From Myxococcales bacterium UBA1660 (lineage in GTDB: Bacteria > Myxococcota_A > Polyangia > Polyangiales > Houyiibacteriaceae), in NCBI GenBank assembly GCA_002320815.1, contig DCLA01000039.1, positions 109,188 to 129,853 of the forward strand: a stretch of DNA of 20,666 nucleotides, given 5' to 3'. The notes below the pieces were generated by a model. That model saw only the letters and a program-made list of their open reading frames with translations, was not told the origin of the DNA and searched no databases. Made by a program: the position numbers and the translations under genes. Positions 1 to 7,915 of this stretch are shown here, one piece after another (the first letter of the stretch is position 1; every line of letters starts with the position of its first letter).

Positions 1-1788
1 CCGGCAGGCGGCGACGAGCCGCCGCCGACGCCGCCGACCCCGGTCCCCGTCGCCGACGCCGGGCTCCCGCCGGCCCCGCCGGCGCCCACGCCCTACGAAG
101 AGGCGCCGGAGCACCTCATCGGTGACCCGGCCGCGCTCATCGGGGGATCGCTCCTGGCCACCCGCGGTGGTCTCCTGGTCGCCGCCGACCCGGCCCGGGA
201 TCACCTCTACGTCACGGACCCGGTCGGTCAGACCGTCGTCGCGTCCATTCGCCTGGACGCCGGCGCCGAACCCGGTCGCCTCGTCGAAGACGGCGCGGGC
301 CGAGTCCACGTGGCCCTGCGGCAGACTGGTGAGTTGGTCACCCTGACCGCAGCCCTCGACGGCATCGGGGCGCGACGGTCCGTGTGTCCGGCGCCTCGGG
401 GGCTCGCGTACGACGCATCCACCGACTCGATCCTGGTCGCCTGCACCGGCGGCGAGCTGGTGACCCTGCCCAGCGCCGGCGGCGAGCCCACCCAGCGGGT
501 CCACGTGATGGACGACCTGCGCGACATCGTCCTCACCGAGACCCATCGCTACGTGACCCGCTTCCGGAGCGCCGAGCTCCTTACCCTCGACGCCGAGGGC
601 CAGGTCATCGAGCGGCGCTCGCCCCTGAGCGCGACCGTCGCCGCCGGTGGCGAGGGCGTGGATCTGGTGCCCAACGTCGCCATCCGCACCGTCGCGCTCG
701 CGGACGGCTCCCTGGTGATGCTGCATCAGCGTTCCTTCTCGACCGCGGTCGAGGTGGACGACGACGAAGGCCGCAGCCGAGGCGGCTACGGTGGCGGCGC
801 CGTCGCGCCCCCCGAGTGCCAGACCGGCATCGTGCAGACCTCGATGACCCACTTCCCCGCCGAGGGCACCACCGGCCTCCGACCCGGGCCCATCCTCTCG
901 CGTATCGCCGTGCCCCTCGACCTGGCGGTCGACGGCGAGCGGCTCACCGTGGCCGGTGGCGGCACCGAGGGGACCGGCGTCGTGGCGCGCTACGCCGTCT
1001 CGTCCCTCGACGCACGGAGCCCCACCGACTGCATCGAGCCCCTCGAGGAGACCGGGGGCGGCGTCGGCGTGGTCGATGGCGGGGGCACCGTCTACATCCA
1101 GCGCCTCGAGCCGGCCGCGGTGGTCCGCATGGGTGCGACCGGTGGTGACGAGACCTGGACCTGGCTCGACCCGACCCGACAGATCGCGTCGCCGGGCTTC
1201 GACATCTTCAACCGGGTCACGGGCACCGTCATGGCCTGCGCGAGCTGCCACCCCGAAGGCGGCGAGGACGGTCACACCTGGACCATCGGCTCCGTGCCGC
1301 CCCGCCGGACCCAGACCCTGCGCGGCGGGATCATGGACACCCAGCCCTTCCACTGGGGCGGGGACCAACCCGATCTGGCGACGATCATGACCACCACCTT
1401 CACCGGCCGGATGGGCGGCGAGGTGTTGGGCGCGATCGACGTCGCCGCCGTCGGCGACTGGATCGACGGCCTGCCTAGCTTCCCCGCGCCCGAGACGGAC
1501 CGCTCGCTCGCGGAGGAAGGCCACGAGGCCTTCACCACCGCGGGCTGCGACTCGTGCCACTCCGGGGCCAAGCTGACCGACAACGCGAGCGTGGCCTTCG
1601 GTGACGCGGAGGCCATCCAGGTCCCCATGCTCATCGGCGTGGCCCATCGCGCGCCCTTCTTCTCCGACGGCTGCGCGCAGGAGCTCGGCGAGACCTTCGA
1701 CGGCTCCTGCGTCCCCGAGCACGTCCCCGCGACTCCTCTCTCGGACGCCGAGACCGTCGCGCTCCAGGCGTACCTCCGGTCGCTCTGA
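1..1788 (+). CDS. Beta-propeller / diheme cytochrome c peroxidase-like (MauG-type) protein, 5' end missing
   Basis: The frame is open from the first base, so the N-terminus lies outside the window; 595 codons are visible. It begins with a Pro/Ala-rich linker (about residues 1-35 of the visible part), as often found after an exported protein's signal or lipid anchor. Residues about 45-400 are repeated strand-rich segments of the form 'GLAYDASTDSILVACTGGELVTL', typical of a YVTN/NHL-type beta-propeller. Two heme c attachment motifs follow: CASCH at 1237-1251 and CDSCH at 1546-1560, about 100 residues apart as in diheme cytochrome c peroxidase/MauG proteins. The C-terminal 'VPMLIGVAHRAPFFSDG' segment matches the conserved tail of that family and its Met is a candidate axial ligand. 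Likely exported and involved in peroxide reduction or oxidative modification; the substrate is unknown. The stop overlaps the proposed start of the next gene. Confidence 0.85.
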   Translation, partial: PAGGDEPPPTPPTPVPVADAGLPPAPPAPTPYEEAPEHLIGDPAALIGGSLLATRGGLLVAADPARDHLYVTDPVGQTVVASIRLDAGAEPGRLVEDGAGRVHVALRQTGELVTLTAALDGIGARRSVCPAPRGLAYDASTDSILVACTGGELVTLPSAGGEPTQRVHVMDDLRDIVLTETHRYVTRFRSAELLTLDAEGQVIERRSPLSATVAAGGEGVDLVPNVAIRTVALADGSLVMLHQRSFSTAVEVDDDEGRSRGGYGGGAVAPPECQTGIVQTSMTHFPAEGTTGLRPGPILSRIAVPLDLAVDGERLTVAGGGTEGTGVVARYAVSSLDARSPTDCIEPLEETGGGVGVVDGGGTVYIQRLEPAAVVRMGATGGDETWTWLDPTRQIASPGFDIFNRVTGTVMACASCHPEGGEDGHTWTIGSVPPRRTQTLRGGIMDTQPFHWGGDQPDLATIMTTTFTGRMGGEVLGAIDVAAVGDWIDGLPSFPAPETDRSLAEEGHEAFTTAGCDSCHSGAKLTDNASVAFGDAEAIQVPMLIGVAHRAPFFSDGCAQELGETFDGSCVPEHVPATPLSDAETVALQAYLRSL

Positions 1789-2630
1789 GACACCGCTCAC
1801 CGAACCGGCGCGCCCGAGCGTCCGCGATCGCGGAGACCTCGTGCGCGCTCTTCGCGCTCGCAGTCCTCGGTGCCTGCGGCGAAGCGGCGGGCGGTGCATC
1901 CATCGACGCCGGTCGGGCGCTCGCCGATGATGCGTTCCCCGGATGCCAAGACACCGATGGCGACGGGATCGCGGACGGCTTCGAGCGTGGAGACGCCGAC
2001 GGGGACGGTCTCGCCGACGCGCTCGAGCTCGACTCGGACGACGACGGCATCCCGGACGCCGAAGAGCGCGGCGACGGCCCGGCGTGCACGGGGCCCGTGG
2101 ACACCGACGACGACGGCTTCCCGGACCCCGCGGACCGGGACTCCGATGGCGACGGGGTCCTCGACGCCGAGGAAGTCGCGCTGGGTCTCGATCGACGACG
2201 CCGTGACTCGGACGGTGACGGCTGCGAGGACGCGCCCGAGGTCGCGCTCGATGGGTGTAGCGACCCCAGCCAGTTGGCGCTCTTGCGGAGCTGCGGCGTG
2301 GCCGAGGGCCTGGTGAGCTTCACCTGGGAAGGGCCGGGCTCCCTCTCTGCGGCCTCCCTGCGAGCCACCTTCGACCATGACCACATCCCGCGCATGCAGT
2401 CGCAGGCGGTCTCGGTGGTGCCCGCAGGCGGCGCCGGGTTCGCCCGGGACCATTTCGTCGACGTTCAGTCCGGCGCCACCCTGACCTTCCTCGTCACCAT
2501 GCCCGTCTTCATCGAGCCAGCCGCGGGGCGGGTCGGGTCCTTGGTGCTCGAGGACGGCACCGGGTCCTTCGTGGATCGCGGCGAGATCTTCGTATTCGGC
2601 GAACCGGTGTGCCCCGTGCCGCACCCGTGA
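1785..2630 (+). CDS. Lipoprotein with thrombospondin type 3-like calcium-binding repeats (paralogue 1), start codon uncertain
   Basis: The frame encodes a hydrophobic stretch ending in a lipobox, ALAVLGAC (Cys codon 1875-1877), then about six DxDxDGxxD repeats (for example DTDGDGIADGFE, DSDDDGIPDAEE, DSDGDGVLDAEE), then a strand-rich C-terminal domain of about 110 residues ending near VCPVPHP. It closely resembles the next gene in order and content, so the pair is a tandem duplication. Odd point: there is no in-frame ATG, GTG or TTG between the upstream gene's stop and the repeats; the first GTG (2097) would remove the signal and half the repeats. I chose CTG at 1785, which overlaps the upstream TGA and gives a basic n-region (RHRSPNRR) before the hydrophobic core. 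ATC at 1827 is an alternative that puts the lipobox Cys at residue 17, as in the paralogue. Probably exported and membrane anchored; function unknown. Confidence 0.65.
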   Translation: MRHRSPNRRARASAIAETSCALFALAVLGACGEAAGGASIDAGRALADDAFPGCQDTDGDGIADGFERGDADGDGLADALELDSDDDGIPDAEERGDGPACTGPVDTDDDGFPDPADRDSDGDGVLDAEEVALGLDRRRRDSDGDGCEDAPEVALDGCSDPSQLALLRSCGVAEGLVSFTWEGPGSLSAASLRATFDHDHIPRMQSQAVSVVPAGGAGFARDHFVDVQSGATLTFLVTMPVFIEPAAGRVGSLVLEDGTGSFVDRGEIFVFGEPVCPVPHP

Positions 2631-2674
2631 GGCATCCCCCAGCGGGGACCCTCGACCGCCGCGACGGACGCCGG

Positions 2675-2680
2675 CATGCT
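2675..2680 (+). promoter_or_regulatory. Possible -10 element of the second lipoprotein gene (leaderless)
   Basis: CATGCT lies exactly six bases upstream of the ATG at 2687, which would place the transcription start on the start codon. No Shine-Dalgarno sequence is present. No -35 box is recognisable, so the call rests on the spacing shared with other genes in the window. Confidence 0.25.
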
Positions 2681-2686
2681 GCCCCC

Positions 2687-3523
2687 ATGGGGCGGTATTC
2701 GATCCACGTGCTGATCGCGTTGGCGATGCTCGGGTGCGGCGAGAGCGATGGAGCCGAAGGGGCCGAAGTAGCCGACGCGGCGCTCGACGGGCCCGACGCC
2801 GCCGACCAGGGCGACCCCTGCCACGACACCGACGGCGACGGCATCGCCGACAGCCTGGAGCGAAACCTCGAGTTCCAGTTCCACCCGGACGACGGCGACG
2901 ACGTACCGGCGGAGAGCGACCTCGACTCCGATGGGGATGGGTACTCCGACGCCGAGGAGCGGGGCGACGTCCCCGATGCCTGCTTCCCGCCCGCGGACAT
3001 CGATGGCGACTTCGTCCCCGACTTCCTGGACCAGGACTCGGACGGCGACGGGATCCCCGACGCCGAAGAAGCCGAGCACGGCTTCGACCGCACGAGCCCC
3101 GACACCGACCGCGACGGTTGCCCCGACCCCGCCGAGCTCGAGCTCGATGGCTGCAGCGACCCCACGCAGATGGTCCTCTTCCGCAACTGCGTCCAGACCG
3201 TCGGGCACGCCACCTTCACCTGGGATGGCCCGGGGGCCCTCTCCGAAGCCTGGCTGGAGATCGACTACGAGGTTCCGGTGGTCCCGCTGGAGATCCGCGC
3301 CGCCGCGGTCGTCCCGGCGGGCAACGCCGAGGTCGGTGGCGACCGCTTCCTCGACGTGCAGCCGGGGACCGCGATCACCTTCAGCGCCATGCCGGTCGAG
3401 TTCGAGGCACCGCCCCCGGGGCGTCTCGGAGATCTTCGACTCCTGAGCGGGGACGGCGAGGTCTTGGACACCGGCGCGGTCTACGTCTACGGCGACGCGG
3501 TCTGCGACGTCATCCTCATCTGA
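2687..3523 (+). CDS. Lipoprotein with thrombospondin type 3-like calcium-binding repeats (paralogue 2)
   Basis: 278 residues from the ATG at 2687; an upstream in-frame GTG (2609) would add 26 residues ahead of an otherwise complete lipoprotein signal, so I prefer the ATG. The signal is MGRYSIHVLIALAMLGC with Cys17 as the lipidation site. An acidic linker is followed by five DxDxDG-type repeats between about residues 48 and 160 (DTDGDGIADSLE, DSDGDGYSDAEE, DIDGDFVPDFLD, DSDGDGIPDAEE, DTDRDGCPDPAE), which in this family bind calcium. Residues about 170-278 form a strand-rich domain with 'ATFTWDGPGALSEAWL' and 'VVPAGNAEVGGDRFLDVQPG', mirrored in paralogue 1 ('VSFTWEGPGSLSAASL', 'VVPAGGAGFARDHFVDVQSG'). 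I do not recognise this C-terminal domain. Likely surface exposed; role unknown. It converges on the next gene with only ten bases between stops. Confidence 0.8.
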   Translation: MGRYSIHVLIALAMLGCGESDGAEGAEVADAALDGPDAADQGDPCHDTDGDGIADSLERNLEFQFHPDDGDDVPAESDLDSDGDGYSDAEERGDVPDACFPPADIDGDFVPDFLDQDSDGDGIPDAEEAEHGFDRTSPDTDRDGCPDPAELELDGCSDPTQMVLFRNCVQTVGHATFTWDGPGALSEAWLEIDYEVPVVPLEIRAAAVVPAGNAEVGGDRFLDVQPGTAITFSAMPVEFEAPPPGRLGDLRLLSGDGEVLDTGAVYVYGDAVCDVILI

Positions 3524-3533
3524 CCGGCGCCGC

Positions 3534-3992
3534 TCAGTACGCGTAGAAGTCTTCGGGGGTGGTCTCCGTGGGGCGCCAGTCCAGCTCGCCGGCTTCCGCC
3601 GAGCGGTAGCGGAGGATGGTGTCCGACGCCTCCTGGCGCTCGTCCGACGGTCGCTTCCGCGCCGCCTTCGCCAGCCAGGAGTCGAGGGTCGCGACGTCGA
3701 TCTCGCCGGCCTGCACGGCGCCGAGGGCGAGCACCAGGAGATGCTTGCAGATGCGCCCCTGCAGACCCATGCACGTCTCGAGGTCGTGGCGGCAACATCC
3801 GTAGTCGCCGCTCGCGTGGAGCCGGGTGGAGTAGAAGCTCGACGCGCCGGTCTGGCTCTTCACGATCCCCACCAGGTGCTCGTCGGTGACGTCCATGAAG
3901 AGCTGGTAGCGGTCGGCCTTGAGCATCTTCAGCGCGCGCTGGAGGCGGCCGGCGTCGGTGATCGCGCGGAGCCGCAGGAGGAGCTCGCCCAC
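3534..3992 (-). CDS. SWIM-like zinc finger protein; probably the C-terminal part of a frameshifted BRCT-SWIM gene
   Basis: Coding potential in this frame (third positions nearly all G or C) begins at about 4010 and runs to the stop at 3534. The zinc-binding cluster has Cys66, Cys67, Cys74, Cys82 and His84 (numbered from GTG at 3992), ending in C-K-H followed by LLVLALGAVQAGEID, which matches the C-x-H half of the SWIM zinc finger (family knowledge: nucleic-acid or protein binding). The candidate GTG start at 3992 has no ribosome binding site, and recognisable protein continues upstream of it (RAQSLRVGELLLRLRAI), so a separate gene is unlikely. More likely this is the continuation of the BRCT protein at 3929-4552, displaced by a one-base deletion; together they would make a 339-residue protein. 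Confidence 0.6.
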   Translation of the reverse strand: MGELLLRLRAITDAGRLQRALKMLKADRYQLFMDVTDEHLVGIVKSQTGASSFYSTRLHASGDYGCCRHDLETCMGLQGRICKHLLVLALGAVQAGEIDVATLDSWLAKAARKRPSDERQEASDTILRYRSAEAGELDWRPTETTPEDFYAY

Positions 3993-4552
3993 CCGGAGGC
4001 TCTGGGCGCGGTGGCTTGGGCGCTCATCATGTCCAGGAAGCCCTCTTCGTCGAGGACCCGGAAGCGCGACCCGCCCTTCTGGAGTCGATGGAGCTCCCGC
4101 ATGGCTGCGGTGCGCCCCTTCTTCCGGCGGGGTCCGACCACCACGTAGTCGACGTCGGGTCCCAGCGGGACCGAGAGCCCGCCGCCGACCTGGGCGAGGT
4201 GCTCGGGCGAGCTGGCGAGCACTCCATCGACCGCGCTGGCGAAGCCGCCGACGAACGCGAAGGTGGCTCCCTTCAGATCCGGGCGCAGCAGATGGATCAG
4301 CTCCCGGTGGTCCAGGAGCGTGAGCTTCCCTTCCGCCGCCAGCGCCTCCGCGCGACGCAGGGCTTCGGCACGTCCTCGGAGACGACCGGCGAAGACCACC
4401 GCGTAGTCCGCCGCAGCGCTCACCTCCTCCAGGACCGACGCACCCCGGGAGATCAAGGTCTCGGTGGGGTTCCAGGGAAGATACGAAGGCCAACCGACCA
4501 CCGAACCCACCAACACGAAACACTTTCCGCGCAGGTCCTCGGCATACTTCAT
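3929..4552 (-). CDS. Tandem BRCT-like domain protein; N-terminal part of a frameshifted BRCT-SWIM gene
   Basis: Starts at the ATG at 4552. Residues 6-90 look like a BRCT domain: 'LRGKCFVLVGSVV', then 'LISRGASVLEEVSAAADYAVV' and a final helix 'LLDHRELIHLL'. Residues about 93-178 repeat the pattern: 'LKGATFAFVGGF', 'LAQVGGGLSVPLGPDVDYVVVG', 'LDEEGFLDMM'. BRCT domains bind phosphopeptides or DNA ends and occur in DNA repair proteins such as NAD-dependent ligase. After residue about 180 the reading becomes atypical (rare codons, Ser/Ala-rich low-complexity), and the natural continuation is in the -1 frame, encoding the SWIM-like domain. Restoring one C in the CCC run near 4018-4020 fuses both parts. 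The pairing suggests a DNA-associated protein, but this is inference. Transcribed divergently from the acyl-CoA dehydrogenase gene. Confidence 0.65.
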   Translation of the reverse strand: MKYAEDLRGKCFVLVGSVVGWPSYLPWNPTETLISRGASVLEEVSAAADYAVVFAGRLRGRAEALRRAEALAAEGKLTLLDHRELIHLLRPDLKGATFAFVGGFASAVDGVLASSPEHLAQVGGGLSVPLGPDVDYVVVGPRRKKGRTAAMRELHRLQKGGSRFRVLDEEGFLDMMSAQATAPRASGWASSSCGSARSPTPAASSAR

Positions 4553-4558
4553 CGCGCC

Positions 4559-4564
4559 ATCCTA
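4559..4564 (-). promoter_or_regulatory. Possible -10 element of the BRCT-SWIM gene (leaderless)
   Basis: On the minus strand TAGGAT (four of six matches to TATAAT) is separated by exactly six bases from the ATG at 4552, which would put the transcription start on the start codon. There is no Shine-Dalgarno sequence. No convincing -35 was found. Confidence 0.35.
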
Positions 4565-4703
4565 CGCGGGCCTCGTCGGGATGGCTCCCCGCGAGCGCGA
4601 GCGATGTCCCTCGGCGCTCGAATCGCCCGAAATTGACGCACTGCGCCGTTCGAACGCTGCGCGAGTGAACGCATTGGCCGATCTCGATTCGGTGCACCGC
4701 GCG

Positions 4704-4712
4704 TGTTATCCG
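4704..4712 (+). promoter_or_regulatory. Possible extended -10 of the acyl-CoA dehydrogenase gene
   Basis: TGTTATCCG has a TGn extension followed by TATCCG, ending seven bases before the ATG at 4720. The ATG has no purine-rich ribosome binding site. The 167-base divergent gap that holds it is less GC-rich than its surroundings and also contains TTGACG at 4633-4638, which has no well-placed -10 partner. Confidence 0.3.
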
Positions 4713-4719
4713 GCTCCCG

Positions 4720-5898
<1,179 letters not shown>

Positions 5899-5918
5899 CG
5901 CGCCCCCGCCGGGCGACC

Positions 5919-5932
5919 TCCGCGTTCGCGGA
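5919..5932 (+). terminator. Small hairpin after the acyl-CoA dehydrogenase gene
   Basis: TCCGCGTTCGCGGA is a perfect inverted repeat (five-base-pair stem with a GTTC loop) starting 20 bases after the stop codon. It lacks a T tract, so an intrinsic terminator role is only possible. Confidence 0.25.
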
Positions 5933-5991
5933 CGCGTAGAGCATCCTTGCGGAGCGCCGCGACGCTCGGGGTATCCTCGGGTCCCGCTCGG

Positions 5992-7017
5992 ATGGTCACC
6001 TACGTCGAGATCCGCTGTCCCCGATGCGGCGCCCCGCTGCCGCCGATGGCCCCCAGCGGCGTGATGCACTGCAGCTATTGCGCGGCGCCCCTCGTCCCCA
6101 GCCCAGGCGGCGTGCGCCTGCAGCGGACCCTGGACCACGACCTCCCGGATCCCGATCGCCCGCGGCTCTGGCTCGGCGGCCGTCGCTACGTCCTGCTCGG
6201 CCGCCTCGGCCGCGGCGAGGGCGCGGACGTCTTCTTTGGGCGGAGCGATCAGCGACTCAGCGAGCAGGTGGTGGTGGAGGTCCTGCGCGCCCGCGCCGAG
6301 GTCGAGCGGATGGCCCACCAACACGCGGTGCTGAGCGCCCTCCAGCGGTCGACCCACCAGGGCGCCGAACACTTCACCCGGCTCCTGCCCCAGCCCGTGG
6401 CCCACGGCGAAGCCCGGGTCGGGATCCACGGCGACGAAGGAACCCGCACGGCGTCCGTGCTCACGCACGCGCCGGGGTTCGTGCACAACTTCGCCGAGGT
6501 CCACGCGGCCTACCCGCAGGGCATCGACGGCGCGGCGGCGACCTGGCTCTGGAAGCGCATCCTGGAGACCCTCTCGTGGGTCCACCAGAGCGGCTGGGTC
6601 CACGGCGCGCTCTTGCCGGCGCACCTCCTGGTGCACGCCCGCGACCACGGCGTGCGGCTCCTCGGCTGGGGCCGGGCCGTCCCGAGGGGGCGCCCCCTCC
6701 CGGCCTTCACCGCCGGCGCCGAGGCCTTCTACCCGGCGCCCGTCTGGGAGGGAGCCCCAGCGACGCCGGCCACCGATCTCACGATGAGCGCGCGTTCGAT
6801 CCTCTGGCTGATCGGCGGCGGGACCATCGCGCGCTCGAGCGCAGCGGTCCCGGACGGGATCCTGGCGCTCCTCCTGCGCGCCGCCCAGGACGACGCCGGC
6901 GGCGCGACCGACGCCTGGGCGCTTCGCGACGCGCTCTCGCACGCAGCCCACGCGGCCTTCGGGCCGCCGAAATACGTCCCCTTCCCGATGCCCGGCTGGC
7001 GCCTCGGGGGGGCCTGA
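5992..7017 (+). CDS. Zinc-ribbon pseudokinase (protein kinase fold without catalytic residues)
   Basis: 341 residues from the ATG at 5992; a start at 5947 would add 15 residues with no recognisable content. Residues 9-30 are a CxxC...CxxC zinc ribbon (Cys9, 12, 27, 30: 'CPRCG', 'CSYC'). Residues 65-330 follow a Ser/Thr kinase fold: glycine loop 'LGRLGRGEGADVFFG', a beta-3 strand 'VVVEVLRA', a catalytic-loop equivalent 'HGALLPAHLLV', an activation-segment equivalent 'LLGWGRA', and 'PATPATDLTMSARSILWLIGG' matching helix F with its Asp262. Yet the beta-3 Lys is Glu96, the HRD Asp is Ala206, the loop Lys is Leu208, the Asn is His211, and the DFG Asp is Gly225. Phosphotransfer by the usual mechanism is therefore very unlikely, and a scaffolding or ligand-sensing role is inferred. 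It lies 15 bases upstream of two VWA genes, so probably one operon. TATCCT at 5972-5977 could be its -10. Confidence 0.8.
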   Translation: MVTYVEIRCPRCGAPLPPMAPSGVMHCSYCAAPLVPSPGGVRLQRTLDHDLPDPDRPRLWLGGRRYVLLGRLGRGEGADVFFGRSDQRLSEQVVVEVLRARAEVERMAHQHAVLSALQRSTHQGAEHFTRLLPQPVAHGEARVGIHGDEGTRTASVLTHAPGFVHNFAEVHAAYPQGIDGAAATWLWKRILETLSWVHQSGWVHGALLPAHLLVHARDHGVRLLGWGRAVPRGRPLPAFTAGAEAFYPAPVWEGAPATPATDLTMSARSILWLIGGGTIARSSAAVPDGILALLLRAAQDDAGGATDAWALRDALSHAAHAAFGPPKYVPFPMPGWRLGGA

Positions 7018-7032
7018 GAGAGGGAACGAGAC

Positions 7033-7914
7033 ATGGGTTACGGCTCCTACAGCTACGAAGCGCACCAGGCGATCACCAAGGGCCGCCAGGGGAAGAGCGC
7101 CGCGGCGGTCTTCACCAGCAACGTGGTCGACCCGGCGATGGATCCCAAGGGCGTGAAGTACCGCGAGTCCCGGGACAGCGCGGACAACCCGAGCTCGCTC
7201 GGCATCGTGTTCTCCCTCGACATCAGCGGCTCGATGGCGAACATCCCGGTGCAGATCGCCTGCGAGCAGCTCCCGGGTTTCATGAAGCTCCTGACCGACA
7301 CCGGCGTCTCCGACCCGCAGGTCCTCTTCATGGCCAACACCGACGTCTCCCGGGACGGGCGACCCCTGCAGGTCGGACAGTTCGAGACCACCGCCGAGCT
7401 GATGGACCAGTGGCTCACCCGCTGCAGCCTGAAGGGCGGGGGCAACGAGCTCTACGAGCTGGCCTTCCACTTCTGCGCCCGCCACACCGCCATGGACTGT
7501 TGGGAGAAGCGCCAGAAGAAGGGCTACCTCTTCATGACCGGCGACGAACCCGCAAACGCCACGCTCCCCGCCGCCACGGTGAAGCACTGGCTGGGCACCG
7601 ACGTGCAGGACATGAGCCTCGAGGCGGTCATCGAAGACGTCTCGCGGACCTTCCACCCGTTCTTCCTCATCCCCGACGCGCGCCGCGCGGGCCAGGTCGG
7701 CGAGTACTGGCGGAAGTACCTGGGCCCCAACGCCATCGCGCTGGTCGATCCCATCGACACCTGCGCCGCGTCGGCCGCCCTGGTCGCCCTGGGCGAAGGC
7801 ACCGTGAGCGGGTTGGGCGACCTCGAAGCGAAGCTGACCGCCAGCGGGAGCGAACGCGCGGCCGCCGTCGTGGAAGCGGCCCGCCCCTGGGCGGAAGCGA
7901 ACGGCAAGGCCTGA
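7033..7914 (+). CDS. VWA-like protein with intact MIDAS motif (first of tandem pair)
   Basis: 293 residues. The ATG at 7033 is preceded by a purine-rich ribosome binding site (AGGGA, 7021-7025). The N-terminus MGYGSYSYEAHQA is shared almost exactly with the next gene and seems to be a family signature. Residues about 55-230 form a von Willebrand factor A-like domain: a strand 'SLGIVFSLDISGSM' with the metal-binding DxSGS (Asp63, Ser65, Ser67), a Thr-containing loop 'QFETTAELMD', and a strand 'GYLFMTGDEP' with Asp171 where MIDAS proteins usually carry a further acidic ligand. Such domains bind partner proteins through a divalent metal ion. No signal peptide or membrane helix, so cytoplasmic. 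The gene probably acts with the adjacent pseudokinase and the second VWA protein; its partner is unknown. Confidence 0.85.
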   Translation: MGYGSYSYEAHQAITKGRQGKSAAAVFTSNVVDPAMDPKGVKYRESRDSADNPSSLGIVFSLDISGSMANIPVQIACEQLPGFMKLLTDTGVSDPQVLFMANTDVSRDGRPLQVGQFETTAELMDQWLTRCSLKGGGNELYELAFHFCARHTAMDCWEKRQKKGYLFMTGDEPANATLPAATVKHWLGTDVQDMSLEAVIEDVSRTFHPFFLIPDARRAGQVGEYWRKYLGPNAIALVDPIDTCAASAALVALGEGTVSGLGDLEAKLTASGSERAAAVVEAARPWAEANGKA

Positions 7915-7915
7915 C

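Noticed and set aside
3534..4552. Programmed -1 ribosomal frameshift
   Set aside because: The site lacks a classic X XXY YYZ heptamer with A/U slippage; a lost C in a short C run explains the data more simply.
4633..4638. TTGACG as a -35 box for the acyl-CoA dehydrogenase gene
   Set aside because: No -10-like hexamer occurs at 16-18 bases downstream; the better -10 candidate is about 65 bases away.
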